DNA of 64,000 bases from Burkholderiales bacterium (lineage in GTDB: Bacteria; Pseudomonadota; Gammaproteobacteria; Burkholderiales; Burkholderiaceae_C): contig JACPUE010000045.1 in assembly GCA_016192425.1 (NCBI GenBank), forward strand, positions 1 to 64,000, given 5' to 3'. Made by a program: the position numbers and the translations under genes. The notes under the pieces were generated by a model. That model did no database searches. It was not told where the DNA came from and saw nothing but the letters and a program-made list of their open reading frames with translations. This document shows positions 15,188 to 25,795 of this stretch, in pieces (position 1 is the stretch's first letter; each line of letters opens with the position of its first letter).

Positions 15188-17074
15188 ATGAACCGTTATC
15201 CGGTCTGGAAGTACGCGATCCTGGTGGTCGCACTGCTGATCGGGGTGCTCTACACCCTGCCCAATTTCTATGGCGAGGCGCCTGCAGTGCAGGTATCTTC
15301 AGCCAAGGCCACCGTCAAGGTGGACACTGCGGTTCTGCAGCGGGTGGAAGAAGCCCTGCGCTCCTCCGGGCTGTCCCCCGACTATGTGAGCCTGGAAGGC
15401 AATTCGGTGCGTGCACGTTTCGACACGCCCGACAACCAGCTCAAGGCCAAGGACGTCATCCAGAAGACACTGGTGCCCGATCCGGCGGATCCTTCGTACA
15501 TCGTGGCGCTCAACCTGGTGTCGCGCTCGCCCACCTGGCTCACGGCGATGCACGCGCAGCCCATGTACCTGGGCCTGGATTTGCGCGGTGGCGTGCATTT
15601 CATGCTGCAGGTGGACATGCAGGCAGCCCTGACCAAGAAGGCCGAATCGTACGCTGGCGACATCCGCACGGCGCTGCGCGACAAGAACATCCGCCACGGT
15701 GGCATCAGCCGCGATGGCCAGGCCGTAGAGATCAAGCTGCGCGACGAGGCCGCGCGTACCTCCGCCAACAACCTGATCGCCGATCAATTCCCTGACCTGC
15801 AGGTGGTGACCACGCCCGAGGGCGCCGAGTTCAAGCTGCGCGCCACCATCAAGCCCGAGGCCACGCGCCGCGTGCAGGAGCAGGCACTCAAGCAGAACAT
15901 CACCACGCTGCACAACCGCATCAACGAACTGGGGGTGGCCGAGCCTGTGATCCAGCAGCAGGGGCTGGACCGCATCGTGGTGCAGTTGCCCGGTGTGCAG
16001 GATACCGCCAAGGCCAAGGACATTTTGGGCCGCACGGCCACGCTGGAAGTGCGATTGGTGGACGAAAGCGCTGAGGCGCGGGCCGCCGAACGCGGCCAGG
16101 GGGCCGTGCCCTTTGGAACCGAGCGCTACCTGGAGCGCAATGGCCAACCCGTGATTGTGAAGAAACAGGTCATCCTGACGGGTGAAAACCTGACCGATGC
16201 CCAGCCCGGTTTCGATGGGCAGACGAAGGAGCCCACGGTCAACCTCACGCTCGATGCCAAGGGCTCGCGTATTTTCAAGGACGTCACGCGCGAGAACATC
16301 AACAAGCGCATGGCCATCATCCTGTTCGAAAAAGGCAAGGGTGAAGTGGTCACGGCGCCTGTGATCCGTTCGGAGATCGGCGGAGGCCGGGTTCAGATCT
16401 CGGGCCGCATGACCACCATCGAGGCCAACGATACCGCCCTGTTGCTGCGTGCAGGCTCGCTGGCAGCGCCCATGGAAATCATCGAAGAATTCACCATCGG
16501 CCCAAGCCTGGGTGCGGACAACATTGCACGCGGGTTCAACAGCGTGGTCTGGGGCATGCTGGCGATTGCAGCCTTCATGTGCGTGTACTACATGCTGTTT
16601 GGTGTGTTCTCCAGCGTTGCGCTGGGGGTGAACGTGCTGATGCTGGTGGCCGTGCTGTCCATGCTGCAGGCCACCCTGACGCTGCCTGGCATTGCTGCCA
16701 TGGCGCTGGCGCTGGGTGTGGCCATCGACTCCAACGTGCTCATCAACGAACGCATCCGGGAAGAGCTGCGCGAGGGCGTGTCCCCGCAGATGGCCATCCA
16801 TGCGGGCTATGAGCGCGCATGGGCCACCATCCTGGACTCCAACGTCACCACCCTGATCGCCGGTCTGGCGCTGTTGGCTTTTGGATCCGGTCCCGTACGC
16901 GGTTTTGCCGTGGTCCATTGCATCGGTATCCTCACCAGCATGTTCTCGGCGGTGTTCTTCTCGCGCGGCCTGGTCAACCTCTGGTACGGCGGCAAGAAAA
17001 AGCTCAAGAGCCTGTCCATCGGACAGGTGTGGAAGCCTGAGGGCAGCAGTGTGGCTGCTGCCAAGCCGGAATAA
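15188..17074 (+). CDS. secD: Protein translocase subunit SecD
   Basis: A 628-residue protein. It has an N-terminal helix (YAILVVALLIGVLYTLPNFY), the large P1 periplasmic domain (YLGLDLRGGVHFMLQVDM), then the C-terminal RND-type membrane part with GVAIDSNVLINERIREE. SecDF uses the proton gradient to pull exported proteins through SecYEG. The ATG at 15188 is chosen because GGAAAAGG precedes it and the first helix follows directly. SecF begins 12 bp downstream. Confidence 0.97.
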   Translation: MNRYPVWKYAILVVALLIGVLYTLPNFYGEAPAVQVSSAKATVKVDTAVLQRVEEALRSSGLSPDYVSLEGNSVRARFDTPDNQLKAKDVIQKTLVPDPADPSYIVALNLVSRSPTWLTAMHAQPMYLGLDLRGGVHFMLQVDMQAALTKKAESYAGDIRTALRDKNIRHGGISRDGQAVEIKLRDEAARTSANNLIADQFPDLQVVTTPEGAEFKLRATIKPEATRRVQEQALKQNITTLHNRINELGVAEPVIQQQGLDRIVVQLPGVQDTAKAKDILGRTATLEVRLVDESAEARAAERGQGAVPFGTERYLERNGQPVIVKKQVILTGENLTDAQPGFDGQTKEPTVNLTLDAKGSRIFKDVTRENINKRMAIILFEKGKGEVVTAPVIRSEIGGGRVQISGRMTTIEANDTALLLRAGSLAAPMEIIEEFTIGPSLGADNIARGFNSVVWGMLAIAAFMCVYYMLFGVFSSVALGVNVLMLVAVLSMLQATLTLPGIAAMALALGVAIDSNVLINERIREELREGVSPQMAIHAGYERAWATILDSNVTTLIAGLALLAFGSGPVRGFAVVHCIGILTSMFSAVFFSRGLVNLWYGGKKKLKSLSIGQVWKPEGSSVAAAKPE

Positions 17075-17086
17075 AGGAGGAAGACC

Positions 17087-18037
17087 ATGGAGTTTTTCCG
17101 CATCAAAAAAGACATTCCGTTCATGAAGCGCGCGTTGGTGTTCAACGCGATCTCCTTCATCACCTTTGCTTTGGCCGTGTTCTTCCTGTTCTCGCGCGGG
17201 CTGCACCTGTCGGTGGAGTTCACCGGCGGCACGGTCATGGAGGTGGCCTACAGCCAGCCCGCCGAACTGGCCAAGGTTCGGGAGACGGTTTCGGCCCTGG
17301 GATACAGCGATGTGCAGGTGCAGAACTTTGGCACCTCGCGCGATGTGATGATCCGCCTGCCGGTGCAAAAAGGCGTCTCTTCCGCACAGCAGAGCGAGCA
17401 GGTCATGGCTGCGCTCAAGGCTGGCGACCCGGAGGTGAGCCTGCGCCGTACCGAGTTTGTGGGCCCTCAGGTGGGCGAGGAACTGGTGCATGGCGGCCTG
17501 ATGGCGCTGGCCATGGTGGTTGTGGGCATTGTGATCTATCTGGCCTTCCGCTTTGAATGGAAGTTTGGCGTGGCGGCCATCATTGCCAACCTGCACGACG
17601 TGGTCATCATCCTGGGTTTCTTTGCCTTCTTCCAGTGGGAGTTTTCGTTGTCGGTGCTGGCGGCGGTGCTGGCGGTGCTGGGGTATTCGGTGAACGAATC
17701 CGTCGTGATCTTCGACCGGATTCGCGAAGCCTTCCGCAAATTCCGCAAGATGAGCACGCCCGAGGTCATCGACCATGCCATCACCAGCACCATGAGCCGC
17801 ACCATCATCACGCATGCTTCGACCGAAGCGATGGTGTTGTCCATGTTGTTTTTTGGGGGGCCGAGCCTGCATTACTTTGCGATGGCACTGACCATCGGTA
17901 TCCTGTTCGGTATCTATTCATCGGTGTTTGTGGCGGCTGCGATTGCCATGTGGCTGGGTGTCAAGCGCGAAGACTTGGTCAAGGCGCAGCGCAAGGAAGG
18001 CGACCCCAACGATCCCAATGCGGGCGCAGTGGTCTGA
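17087..18037 (+). CDS. secF: Protein translocase subunit SecF
   Basis: A 316-residue partner of SecD with AAAGGAGG upstream of its ATG. It has the first helix (ISFITFALAVFFLFSRGLHL), the conserved VEFTGGTVMEV, and the RND membrane core (GYSVNESVVIFDRIREAFRK, ITSTMSRTIITHASTEAMVL). It forms the SecDF motor in the inner membrane. Length and motifs are normal. Confidence 0.97.
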   Translation: MEFFRIKKDIPFMKRALVFNAISFITFALAVFFLFSRGLHLSVEFTGGTVMEVAYSQPAELAKVRETVSALGYSDVQVQNFGTSRDVMIRLPVQKGVSSAQQSEQVMAALKAGDPEVSLRRTEFVGPQVGEELVHGGLMALAMVVVGIVIYLAFRFEWKFGVAAIIANLHDVVIILGFFAFFQWEFSLSVLAAVLAVLGYSVNESVVIFDRIREAFRKFRKMSTPEVIDHAITSTMSRTIITHASTEAMVLSMLFFGGPSLHYFAMALTIGILFGIYSSVFVAAAIAMWLGVKREDLVKAQRKEGDPNDPNAGAVV

Positions 18038-18068
18038 CAAAACCATGTTCCCGTAATAACATTGCGCA

Positions 18069-20408
18069 ATGCATCCTTCTTCTGCTCCCCTCCAGCCCCA
18101 GCGCAGGCTTGCGCGGCAGGTGCGTGAGCGGTTGGTCGATGGTTTGTGCCGCGGGCAGGTCGATATCGACAAGGTGCTGCTGGAATTCTTCAGCAACCTG
18201 ATGGCGCAAACCGGCACCCAGCGGGAGATGCAGCAGCGCCGCGATGCATGGCAATCGTTCCAGCAGCACAGCGGCGAATGGATGCGCAACGTCGCTGCCG
18301 CCTGGCGTGCGGCCTTGGCGGACGCGCCGACGTCTCAGCGCGGCAGTGGCTTCTATGCCTCGGAGCTGAGCTTTGAGCTGGTCGATGACGACGTGGTCGA
18401 GAACAAAATCGTCGCCTCGCGCATTGCCCTGACGGTCATGGAAGCGGTGAGCGCAGGCTTTGAGGCCTTGCGTTTGCGCATCCAGTCGCTGGAGGGCCAG
18501 GAGCTATCCAAGGAAGACATCCTTCGGCCCGAGACTGTTGCGCTCCACATGGTGGAGCAGTGGGTGAAGTCGGGCATGGCCCGCGACGACCTGCAGACCG
18601 TGATGGATCCTCTGCAGCGCGAGCTGGCGGCTGTCGTGCAAAAGGTGTACCAAGCCTGCAATGATTTTCTCCAGTCCCAGGGCGTGGTGGCGCAGCAGGA
18701 TCTGCGTGTGCGCGTGAGCCGTTCGCCTACCGGATCGGGGACGGCTCCTTTGCAGGCCAGCCCTGCCTCGCAGGCGTTGGCGCAGACCCAGCAAGCCATG
18801 GCGGCCGCGCGCGACATGGCTGCGCAGGCCAGCCGTTTTGGCGCGTCGCACATGGCGCCCGCGGGTATGCATCCCATGCATCCCATACCGTCCATGTATG
18901 CGGGCGTGTCTCCCCTGGCCCGCGCGCGCCAGCGGGCGCAAGGTGTGATGGTGCAGCTCAAGCGCCTGCTCACCCAGCCGGCCACGGGCTATGACATGGT
19001 GAATGCGCCTCCTGCATCGGCCGCATTGGCCCATGCGCTTGCTGCCCATCGTGTGCAGGCCGAAAGCTATTACGGCACCGTAGGCGCACCCATTGAAGAC
19101 TACAGTCCGGCGGCCGTAGTGCAGCTCACCGACGTGGTGCGCAACCGCTCGGCAGAATTCAAGAAGAAAGCCGATACCGAGGGCGAAAAGGCCATCATCG
19201 AGGTGGTGGCGCTGATGTTCCAAAGCATCCTGACCGAAGACCGGATTCCCGCGGCGGTGCGCATCTGGTTTGCGCGCCTGCAGGTGCCGGTGCTGCGTGT
19301 GGCACTGGCTGAGCCCGAGTTCTTCAGCAACATGGAGCACCCGGCACGCAAGCTGATCGACCGCATGGGTTCGGTGGCGCTGGGCTTTGACTCCACAGCG
19401 CTCTCGGGCAGTGCGCTGGAGGCCGAGATCAAGCGCATCGTGCAGGTGATCGAGCAATATCCCGAAACCGGCAGGCGTGTCTTTCAGCTGGTGTTTGATG
19501 AGTTCGAGGCCTTTCTGGCCAAGTTCCTGACGGCCAAGCAGTCCACGGCCAAGCTCGTCAGCGTGGCCCAGCAAGTGGAGCAGAAAGAGACGCTCACCAT
19601 CCAGTACACGATCGAGTTGCGTACCATGCTCAAGGACATGCCGGTGCGGGACGAGATCCGTGATTTCCTGTTCAAGAACTGGGCAGAGGTTCTGGCAATG
19701 TCGGCCGTACGTGATGGTCCGCAGCATGCCGACACGGTGGCCTACAAACGCACGGCTGCCGACCTGGTATGGGCTGCCAGCGCCAAACCCAACCGGACAG
19801 AGCGTGCGCAGGTCATCCAAAGCCTGCCAGGCCTGCTGCAGCGTTTGCGTCAGGGCTTGACGCTGATGGGCATGACGGGCCAGGCGCAGGACGCGCAGAT
19901 CAAGGCACTGACAGACACCTTGGCTGAAGCCTTCCTGTCCAAGACGGCTGCCATTCCGGTGGAGCACATTGAAGCGCTGGCCAAGCGCCTGGCAAACCTG
20001 GAAGATTTCATCAGCGACGCCGACATGGGCGATATGCCGTTGGATGCCGACAGCATCGAGATGATGACCGGCATCGACGCCTCGTCCATCCACGTGATAG
20101 CCGACAACGGCGCTCCGGTGGACGAGGCCATGGTGGCTTGGGCGCGGGAGCTTCAAAAAGGCAATTGGTTCACGCTGGACCACAACGGTGCCAGTCAGCA
20201 GGTACAGTACTCGTGGCACAGCCAGCGCAAGCAATTGCACCTGTTTGCCGCCACCGATGGCACTTGCTATCTCATCCAGTTGCACCGCTTGGCGGCCTAT
20301 CTGCAGGCCAGTTTGCTGGTCGCGCGCGAAGAAGAAGGGCTCACCGTGCGCGCCACGCGCGATGCTCTGGCCAAGCTGCAGGCCAATCCCGAGCGCCTCT
20401 TGGGTTGA
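18069..20408 (+). CDS. DUF1631 family protein, function unknown
   Basis: A 779-residue cytoplasmic protein of the DUF1631 type found widely in proteobacteria. Its core matches the family: ADTEGEKAIIEVVALMFQSI, VPVLRVALAEPEFFSNMEHP and ARKLIDRMGSVALGFD. It lacks signal peptides and membrane helices. An Ala/Gln/Met-rich low-complexity stretch lies at about residues 230-300. The C-terminal part (FTLDHNGASQQVQYSWHSQRKQ) resembles a small beta domain. It starts 31 bp after secF and may be read from the same transcript. No function is established. Confidence 0.85.
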   Translation: MHPSSAPLQPQRRLARQVRERLVDGLCRGQVDIDKVLLEFFSNLMAQTGTQREMQQRRDAWQSFQQHSGEWMRNVAAAWRAALADAPTSQRGSGFYASELSFELVDDDVVENKIVASRIALTVMEAVSAGFEALRLRIQSLEGQELSKEDILRPETVALHMVEQWVKSGMARDDLQTVMDPLQRELAAVVQKVYQACNDFLQSQGVVAQQDLRVRVSRSPTGSGTAPLQASPASQALAQTQQAMAAARDMAAQASRFGASHMAPAGMHPMHPIPSMYAGVSPLARARQRAQGVMVQLKRLLTQPATGYDMVNAPPASAALAHALAAHRVQAESYYGTVGAPIEDYSPAAVVQLTDVVRNRSAEFKKKADTEGEKAIIEVVALMFQSILTEDRIPAAVRIWFARLQVPVLRVALAEPEFFSNMEHPARKLIDRMGSVALGFDSTALSGSALEAEIKRIVQVIEQYPETGRRVFQLVFDEFEAFLAKFLTAKQSTAKLVSVAQQVEQKETLTIQYTIELRTMLKDMPVRDEIRDFLFKNWAEVLAMSAVRDGPQHADTVAYKRTAADLVWAASAKPNRTERAQVIQSLPGLLQRLRQGLTLMGMTGQAQDAQIKALTDTLAEAFLSKTAAIPVEHIEALAKRLANLEDFISDADMGDMPLDADSIEMMTGIDASSIHVIADNGAPVDEAMVAWARELQKGNWFTLDHNGASQQVQYSWHSQRKQLHLFAATDGTCYLIQLHRLAAYLQASLLVAREEEGLTVRATRDALAKLQANPERLLG

Positions 20409-20432
20409 TCCCCGCGCACTGAGAGCGAAGCA

Positions 20433-21587
20433 CTACGCCAAGGCCATGCGCTGGAACAATCCTCCAGGCAATCGCATGACCAGGCCTTCGATCTCCAGCT
20501 CCAGCAATTGAACCTGCAACGTCGGCGTGTCCAAGCCCGTGCGTGCTTGCAGTGCGTCCAGTCCCGTGGGGTCGAAGCCCATTGCCTCCAGCACCGCAGA
20601 GTGCTTATGGGGCGTGGTGGGGGGTGTCGGAGCCGCACTGGCAGTGGTGTGCGGGTTGCTGGCGGCAGGCAGTTCTTCCAATATGTCCTGGACGGTTTCC
20701 ACCAGCTTGGCACCTTGGCGGATCAGTGCATGGCATCCGCGCGATTGGACTGCGTGGATGGAACCGGGAATGGCAAACACCTCGCGCCCCTGTTCCGAAG
20801 CCATGCGTGCGGTGATGAGCGAGCCGGAAGCCGGTGCCGCTTCCACCACCAGCGTGCCCTGTGACAGGCCTGAAATGATGCGGTTGCGTTTGGGGAAGTT
20901 GGCAGCCAGGGGCGGGGTTCCCAAGGGGTATTCACTCAGCAGCAGCCCGTATTGCGCAATTTGGTGCGCCAGTTCCAGGTTTCTGCGGGGGTAGACACGG
21001 TCCAACCCCGTCCCCACCACGGCAATGGTGGCAGGGGTGTTTGCGCCTTCCCTCGGCGCTGCCAGGGCGCCCTCGTGGGCTGCGGCGTCCACCCCCAATG
21101 CCAGGCCGGATACCACCGTCCAACCTGCGCTGCATAAGGCTGATGCAAAGGAGTGTGCGTTTGCTGCGCCCTGGGGTGTGGGATTGCGGCTTCCCACTAC
21201 CGCAAGGCACTGAGGGGCTGCAAAGCAGGGGGTATGCACAAAACGGGCTGGGCCCAATACATAGAGCAGCAGGGGCGGGTCTTCTGTTTGCAGCAGGGCA
21301 GAGGGGTAGCGCGGATCGCCCAGCGTGATGACGTCGCGTTGTTCATCCTGCGGGTTGCGGGCTTCCAGCCACTTTGCTGTTGCGCGGTACTGGGCCTCCA
21401 GCGTTTCAGGCACGCGGGTCAGGGCCTCTGCCTGCGCACTGGTGGTGTAGGCCTGCAGGGCCTGAGCACTTTGCTTGAACACATGCTGCGGCAGGCCGAA
21501 TGCCGCCAACAAACGGCGTCCCGTCAAGTGCCCTACGCCCGGTGTCAGGCACAGGCGTAGCCAAGCGGCCAGTTCGTCAAAATCCAT
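20433..21587 (-). CDS. dprA: DNA-processing protein DprA
   Basis: A 384-residue protein with a SAM-like N-terminal region (LRLCLTPGVGHLTGRRLLAA), a Rossmann DprA core (VVGSRNPTPQGAANAHSFAS, GLALGVDAAAHEGAL, VVGTGLDRVYPRRN, SEYPLGTPPLAANFPKRNRI) and a C-terminal winged-helix-like domain. DprA loads RecA on incoming single-stranded DNA during transformation. I take the ATG at MDFDELAAW; the frame extends eight codons to a TTG without a ribosome site. It converges on the DUF1631 gene with 24 bp between and lies downstream of the LysM gene. Confidence 0.95.
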   Translation of the reverse strand: MDFDELAAWLRLCLTPGVGHLTGRRLLAAFGLPQHVFKQSAQALQAYTTSAQAEALTRVPETLEAQYRATAKWLEARNPQDEQRDVITLGDPRYPSALLQTEDPPLLLYVLGPARFVHTPCFAAPQCLAVVGSRNPTPQGAANAHSFASALCSAGWTVVSGLALGVDAAAHEGALAAPREGANTPATIAVVGTGLDRVYPRRNLELAHQIAQYGLLLSEYPLGTPPLAANFPKRNRIISGLSQGTLVVEAAPASGSLITARMASEQGREVFAIPGSIHAVQSRGCHALIRQGAKLVETVQDILEELPAASNPHTTASAAPTPPTTPHKHSAVLEAMGFDPTGLDALQARTGLDTPTLQVQLLELEIEGLVMRLPGGLFQRMALA

Positions 21588-21641
21588 GGATACCGCGGCG
21601 CAAGGGTACAAGGCGCTGCCCCTGCGCAGTGCAGGGGTGCA

Positions 21642-22868
21642 TCAATCCGGGTTGATCAGCCGATCGCCCACACTCACGGGCAGGCGCGCCTCCAGGATCA
21701 GCGCATAGGAAACCCGCTCAAAGGTACGGAACACCATGGCCAGGCCGTTGCTTTCGCTGGGAAGCTTGATGGTGGCTTTTCCGCTGTCGGTCTTGTCCTT
21801 GACCCGGCTGCCTTTGGTGAGCAGGTTCAGCACCAGCCCGGCCTGCATGCCGTCTTCCGTGCCGAGGTTGATGGCCACCACATTGTTCTGCGCAGCGTTG
21901 GACATGCCAAAGCTGCCATAAATGGACACCACGCGCCCATCCACGGGCAACTGAGGAGCGTGTGGGACAAAGCTGACATACGAGCGTGGCGGCGCGGGCA
22001 GCAGCCGGTCACCGGCGCGGATTTCTTCTTTGGTGGATGTCAGATCCAGCGTGGCAGGCACGTATTCCGAGATGTAGCCGCCCTTGCCGTCGCTGCTTTC
22101 CTCGAAGTTCTCCCCGCGCACCAGATCGGCCTTGCCCAGGTAGTGGGCCTCGTAACCGAGAATGGTGCCACTGGCCGGATCCTTGAGGGCCACAGCATCG
22201 CGGAAGATGCGGTACTGGCGCGGCTCGCCGGGCTCTGCGCGCAACGGGTTGGCGGCATCGCCCCGGGCGTAGATGCGGTCGGTGGGGCCCATCAGCACCC
22301 GATCCTCCACAGTGGCTACCACGTGAGCTGCGCGTTGCAGTGTTTGCTCGTCCACGACCAGGGGTTCGGCCAGGAAGGGCTCGATCAGGTGCTGCTTGAG
22401 GGTTGGCAGCGCCGTTGCGGACAGGCTGTCGGTACGGGTGCGCGGAGAGACGCGCACCGTCTCAGGCTCACCGCTGTGCGCAGCCTGCGTGCTCAGGCGG
22501 GCGTATCCATCCTTCTTTTCCAGGTAGAGGGTCTGTCCAGGAAAGATCAGGTGCGGGTTGGCAATGGCTTGCATGTTCATGCCCCACAGCTCGGGCCAAC
22601 GCCATGGGCGCTTGAGGTACAGGCCCGAAATGCCCCAAAGCGTGTCGCCGCGCTTGACCACATAGGTGTCGGGCGCGTTGGCAGCAAGTTCTGCCAGGGG
22701 GATGCCTTGTTGGGCCACTTGTTCGGCTGTGGCACGCTGCGCCGAACTGACTGGCGCGGTCTGTGCCCATGCGGTCGGGCTGGCCAACATGGCGCAGACA
22801 AAGCCCACTGTGCCCAAAGCCACGCGCGGCAAACCGGAAATTGCTCCCATGTCGTTCCTGATGTGCAT
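21642..22868 (-). CDS. LysM-domain exported protein
   Basis: A 408-residue secreted protein. The start at MHIRNDMGAI has GAGGGG upstream; the signal peptide is cleaved near AWAQ (residue 35). One LysM domain spans about residues 68-116 (TYVVKRGDTLWGISGLYLKR...NPHLIFPGQTLYL) and should bind peptidoglycan. The remaining 290 residues are conserved in this family but carry no named domain. A LysM gene beside dprA and divergent from def is a common betaproteobacterial arrangement. The function is probably cell-wall related. Confidence 0.9.
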   Translation of the reverse strand: MHIRNDMGAISGLPRVALGTVGFVCAMLASPTAWAQTAPVSSAQRATAEQVAQQGIPLAELAANAPDTYVVKRGDTLWGISGLYLKRPWRWPELWGMNMQAIANPHLIFPGQTLYLEKKDGYARLSTQAAHSGEPETVRVSPRTRTDSLSATALPTLKQHLIEPFLAEPLVVDEQTLQRAAHVVATVEDRVLMGPTDRIYARGDAANPLRAEPGEPRQYRIFRDAVALKDPASGTILGYEAHYLGKADLVRGENFEESSDGKGGYISEYVPATLDLTSTKEEIRAGDRLLPAPPRSYVSFVPHAPQLPVDGRVVSIYGSFGMSNAAQNNVVAINLGTEDGMQAGLVLNLLTKGSRVKDKTDSGKATIKLPSESNGLAMVFRTFERVSYALILEARLPVSVGDRLINPD

Positions 22869-23048
22869 GTTCAAACGCCCCTCGCTGATGCCGTGGCTGA
22901 ACTGTGCAACAGTTGCCATGGCTGAAATACGTCATAAATCGTCTGAGATTCTCTGCTCAAGCCCTTGATTCGGCAATGATTATTGTCCCCAGTGGGTGTG
23001 CGGGACGGAAAAAGTGGCGAAAATAACGACATTCTTCTGCGCGCAGCC

Positions 23049-23558
23049 ATGGCCATTCTCCCTATTCTTTGTTATCCCGATCCCCGTTTGCACACTGTTG
23101 CAAAGCCGGTGCGTGAGGTTGATGCGCGCATCCGCAGCCTGGTGGCGGACATGTTCGAGACCATGTACGACGCCCACGGTATCGGCTTGGCAGCCACGCA
23201 GGTGGATGCCCATGAGCGTCTGGTGGTAATCGACGTGTCTGAAGAGCGCAACCAGCCGCTGGTACTCATCAATCCGGAAATCGTCTGGGCCAGCCCGGAA
23301 AAGCAGGTGGGTGATGAAGGCTGTTTGTCGGTGCCTGGCATTTACGATGGTGTGGAGCGCTCCACAGCGGTGCGTGTGCGTGCCATCGATGTTCAGGGGC
23401 AGGAACAGACCCTGGAAGCAGAAGGATTGTTGGCCATTTGCATCCAGCATGAGCTGGACCATTTATTGGGCAAGGTGTTTGTCGAATACCTCTCCCCGCT
23501 CAAGCGCAATCGGATCAAATCCAAGCTGGCCAAGCGCCAGCGCGAGGCACGGGAATGA
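23049..23558 (+). CDS. def: Peptide deformylase
   Basis: A 169-residue enzyme with all three signatures: [16 protein letters not shown] with metal ligand Cys92, and QHELDH with ligands His134 and His138 and catalytic Glu135. It removes the formyl group from nascent peptides. It starts at [10 protein letters not shown], overlaps the next gene by four bases and is two genes upstream of fmt, whose product adds the formyl group. Confidence 0.97.
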   Translation: MAILPILCYPDPRLHTVAKPVREVDARIRSLVADMFETMYDAHGIGLAATQVDAHERLVVIDVSEERNQPLVLINPEIVWASPEKQVGDEGCLSVPGIYDGVERSTAVRVRAIDVQGQEQTLEAEGLLAICIQHELDHLLGKVFVEYLSPLKRNRIKSKLAKRQREARE

Positions 23559-24043
23559 CAATGGCACCACGAGGGATGTCCTGGCTGCTGGCCGCTATTT
23601 TGCTGGCGGGTTGCGCTGCGAGCGGGGGCGGCTCTGCTGTGCGCCCGGGCGTTCTGCTGGACGATGTGCAGGCGCAGTGGGGTACGCCCAAGGCGGTGTA
23701 CCAGCATGGGCAAGGCCAGCGGGTGTTTTACAGCCCGCAGCCCTGGCAGGTGCGGCGTCTGGATTTTGACACCCAGGGGCGGCTGCAGCAAATCCACGAG
23801 CAGGTGCTCACTTCGGCTCAGTTTGCAGGGATCGTGGCAGGCAAATGGCGTGCCGCAGACGTGCAACAAACCTTCGGCCCGCCACCGCGCCGTGCGGACG
23901 ATGCGGACAAGGGCAGTGTCTGGAGCTATTTCTTCCTGGAGTACGGCGTGCATCGCGCGGCACGTATCCATTTCGATGCCAGTGGTACTGTTGCCGGGGT
24001 GGATCTGCTGGAGGATCCGGCTGCCGATAATCGCTACCGCTGA
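23555..24043 (+). CDS. Lipoprotein with a BamE/OmlA-like fold (hypothetical)
   Basis: A 162-residue lipoprotein with lipobox LLAGC (Cys20). The body has two similar halves, each with a D/Q-V-Q-x-x-W/F-G-x-P pattern ([26 protein letters not shown]). This is the signature of SmpA/OmlA-like repeats that sense or bind outer-membrane components. It is translationally coupled to def (ATGA) and lies 16 bp before fmt. A role in the envelope is likely; nothing more can be said. Confidence 0.75.
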   Translation: MTMAPRGMSWLLAAILLAGCAASGGGSAVRPGVLLDDVQAQWGTPKAVYQHGQGQRVFYSPQPWQVRRLDFDTQGRLQQIHEQVLTSAQFAGIVAGKWRAADVQQTFGPPPRRADDADKGSVWSYFFLEYGVHRAARIHFDASGTVAGVDLLEDPAADNRYR

Positions 24044-24059
24044 CGGGCAGCCTGGATCC

Positions 24060-25049
24060 ATGAAAGTCATTTTTGCCGGTACGCCGGATTTTGCGCGCGT
24101 CGCCTTGCAGGCATTGCTCGATGCCGGGTTTTCGGTTCCGCTGGTACTCACCCAGCCCGACCGCCCAGCCGGGCGGGGCATGAAGCTGCAGGCCTCGCCG
24201 GTCAAGCAGTTGGCACAGGCGCATGGCATTGCTGTCGCCCAGCCGCGCAGCCTGCGCACAGACGGCAAGTACCCTGAAGACGCCGCTGATGCGCAAGCGG
24301 TCATTACTGCAACCCAGGCCGATGTGATGGTGGTGGCAGCGTATGGCCTGATCCTTCCGCAGTGGGTGCTGGATGCCCCTCGCCTTGGTTGCCTGAACAT
24401 CCATGCCAGCCTGCTGCCGCGCTGGCGTGGAGCTGCGCCCATCCACCGGGCGATTGAAGCGGGTGATGCCCAGACCGGTATCACCATCATGCAAATGGAT
24501 GCGGGCCTTGATACGGGTGGCATGCTGCTGCGCGAGGCGATGGACATCCTGCCCCAGGACACCACCGCCACCTTGCATGATCGGCTGGCTGTGCAAGGCG
24601 GGCGGCTGATCGTGCAGGCGCTGAACCAGTTGGCCGCAGGAACGCTGGTGCCCGAGCCTCAGCCTGCCGATGGTGTGACCTACGCGCACAAAATCGAGAA
24701 AGCCGAGAGCACCGTGGATTGGTCTCTCTCGGCCGAGGCGATTGACCGGCGCATCCGCGCTTTCGATCCTTTTCCGGGGGGCAGTACCTCGGTGCAGGGT
24801 GAGGTCATCAAACTGTGGTCATGCAAAATTGATAGCGCTCCGCGCCCGGTTGATGCGCTCTGCGGCCAAATTTTGTCTGTAAATGCGGATGCAGTCTCTG
24901 TGGCTTGCGGGCAAGGGGTGCTGGCCGTCACCGCCTTGCAGCGCGCAGGGGGCAAGCGCCTGGGGGCGGCCGATTTTGTGCGTGGATTTGGCTTGCAGCC
25001 AGGCATGGTGCTGGGCGTGCACATGGCCCCCGGCGGAGCCGGCGCGTGA
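24060..25049 (+). CDS. fmt: Methionyl-tRNA formyltransferase
   Basis: A 329-residue enzyme. The N-terminal formyltransferase domain has [20 protein letters not shown], the catalytic [20 protein letters not shown] and [15 protein letters not shown]; the C-terminal OB-like domain ends in a GLQPGMVLG motif. It formylates initiator Met-tRNA with 10-formyl-THF. In the linker of the C-terminal domain (24822-24876) the DNA resembles the 59-bp repeat family, though with gaps. The stop overlaps azlC (GTGA). Confidence 0.97.
   Translation: MKVIFAGTPDFARVALQALLDAGFSVPLVLTQPDRPAGRGMKLQASPVKQLAQAHGIAVAQPRSLRTDGKYPEDAADAQAVITATQADVMVVAAYGLILPQWVLDAPRLGCLNIHASLLPRWRGAAPIHRAIEAGDAQTGITIMQMDAGLDTGGMLLREAMDILPQDTTATLHDRLAVQGGRLIVQALNQLAAGTLVPEPQPADGVTYAHKIEKAESTVDWSLSAEAIDRRIRAFDPFPGGSTSVQGEVIKLWSCKIDSAPRPVDALCGQILSVNADAVSVACGQGVLAVTALQRAGGKRLGAADFVRGFGLQPGMVLGVHMAPGGAGA
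24822..24876 (+). repeat. Degenerate relative of the 59-bp element inside fmt (R3)
   Basis: Contains GATAGCGCT...GATGCGCT...GGCCAAATTTTG in the same order as the 59-bp element, but needs gaps of about three and one bases. The stretch is locally AT-richer than the rest of fmt. It may be an eroded copy; chance similarity is possible. Confidence 0.35.
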
Positions 25050-25795
25050 GCGCAGCCCCGCGGCGAAGCACCTGGCGCCACCCCCTGTTCCGCCAAGGGG
25101 TGGCAGACATGTTGGGTACGTCCCTGGGCATAGGCGCCTGGGGCATGGTCACCGGGGTGGCCATGGTCAAGAGCGGCATGTCGGTGCCTGTGGCTGTGGT
25201 CATGTCGCTGCTGGTCTATGCAGGCAGCGCGCAACTGGCGGTGATTCCGTTGCTGGCGGCAGGCGCGCCGCTGTGGGTGGTCTGGCTCACGGCGTCTTGT
25301 GTGAATCTGCGCTTTGTGATCTTCAGCAGCCTTTGGCGCTCCTACTTTCAGCATTTGCCCCTGCGCCAGCGCCTGGCCATTGGGTATTTCAGCGGGGACG
25401 TCATCTTCGTGGCCTTCATGAAGCGTTTCCCCGCGCCGCGCCCCGGCAAGGGGCAGGTGCCCTTTTTCTGGGGAGCGGCCAGCATCAACTGGGTGGCTTG
25501 GCAAGTGCCTTCGCTGTTGGGCATTGTCTTGGCCCATGCCATTCCTTTGTCCTGGGGCCTGGGCTTTGCTGGAGTGCTGGCCTTGCTGGGGGTGTTGCTG
25601 TCGCTGCTGGTGGATCGCGCCACCTGGACGGCGACTGCCGTGGCGGCCACGGCTGCGGTCGCTGCCTTTGCGCTTCCGCTCAAGCTCAACATCCTGGTAG
25701 CCATTGCCGCTGCGGTGGCTGCGGGCCTGATGGTGGAGGCCTTGCAAGCGCAGCGCGATTTGGCATCGGAACAAGAAGGAGAAGGCGCGCCGTGA
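25046..25795 (+). CDS. azlC: AzlC family branched-chain amino acid exporter, large subunit
   Basis: A 249-residue membrane protein starting at a GTG that overlaps the fmt stop. It has the AzlC pattern ([59 protein letters not shown]) and about seven or eight hydrophobic segments. With AzlD it exports branched-chain amino acids or analogues through the inner membrane. It overlaps azlD by four bases (GTGA). Confidence 0.92.
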   Translation: MSAAPRRSTWRHPLFRQGVADMLGTSLGIGAWGMVTGVAMVKSGMSVPVAVVMSLLVYAGSAQLAVIPLLAAGAPLWVVWLTASCVNLRFVIFSSLWRSYFQHLPLRQRLAIGYFSGDVIFVAFMKRFPAPRPGKGQVPFFWGAASINWVAWQVPSLLGIVLAHAIPLSWGLGFAGVLALLGVLLSLLVDRATWTATAVAATAAVAAFALPLKLNILVAIAAAVAAGLMVEALQAQRDLASEQEGEGAP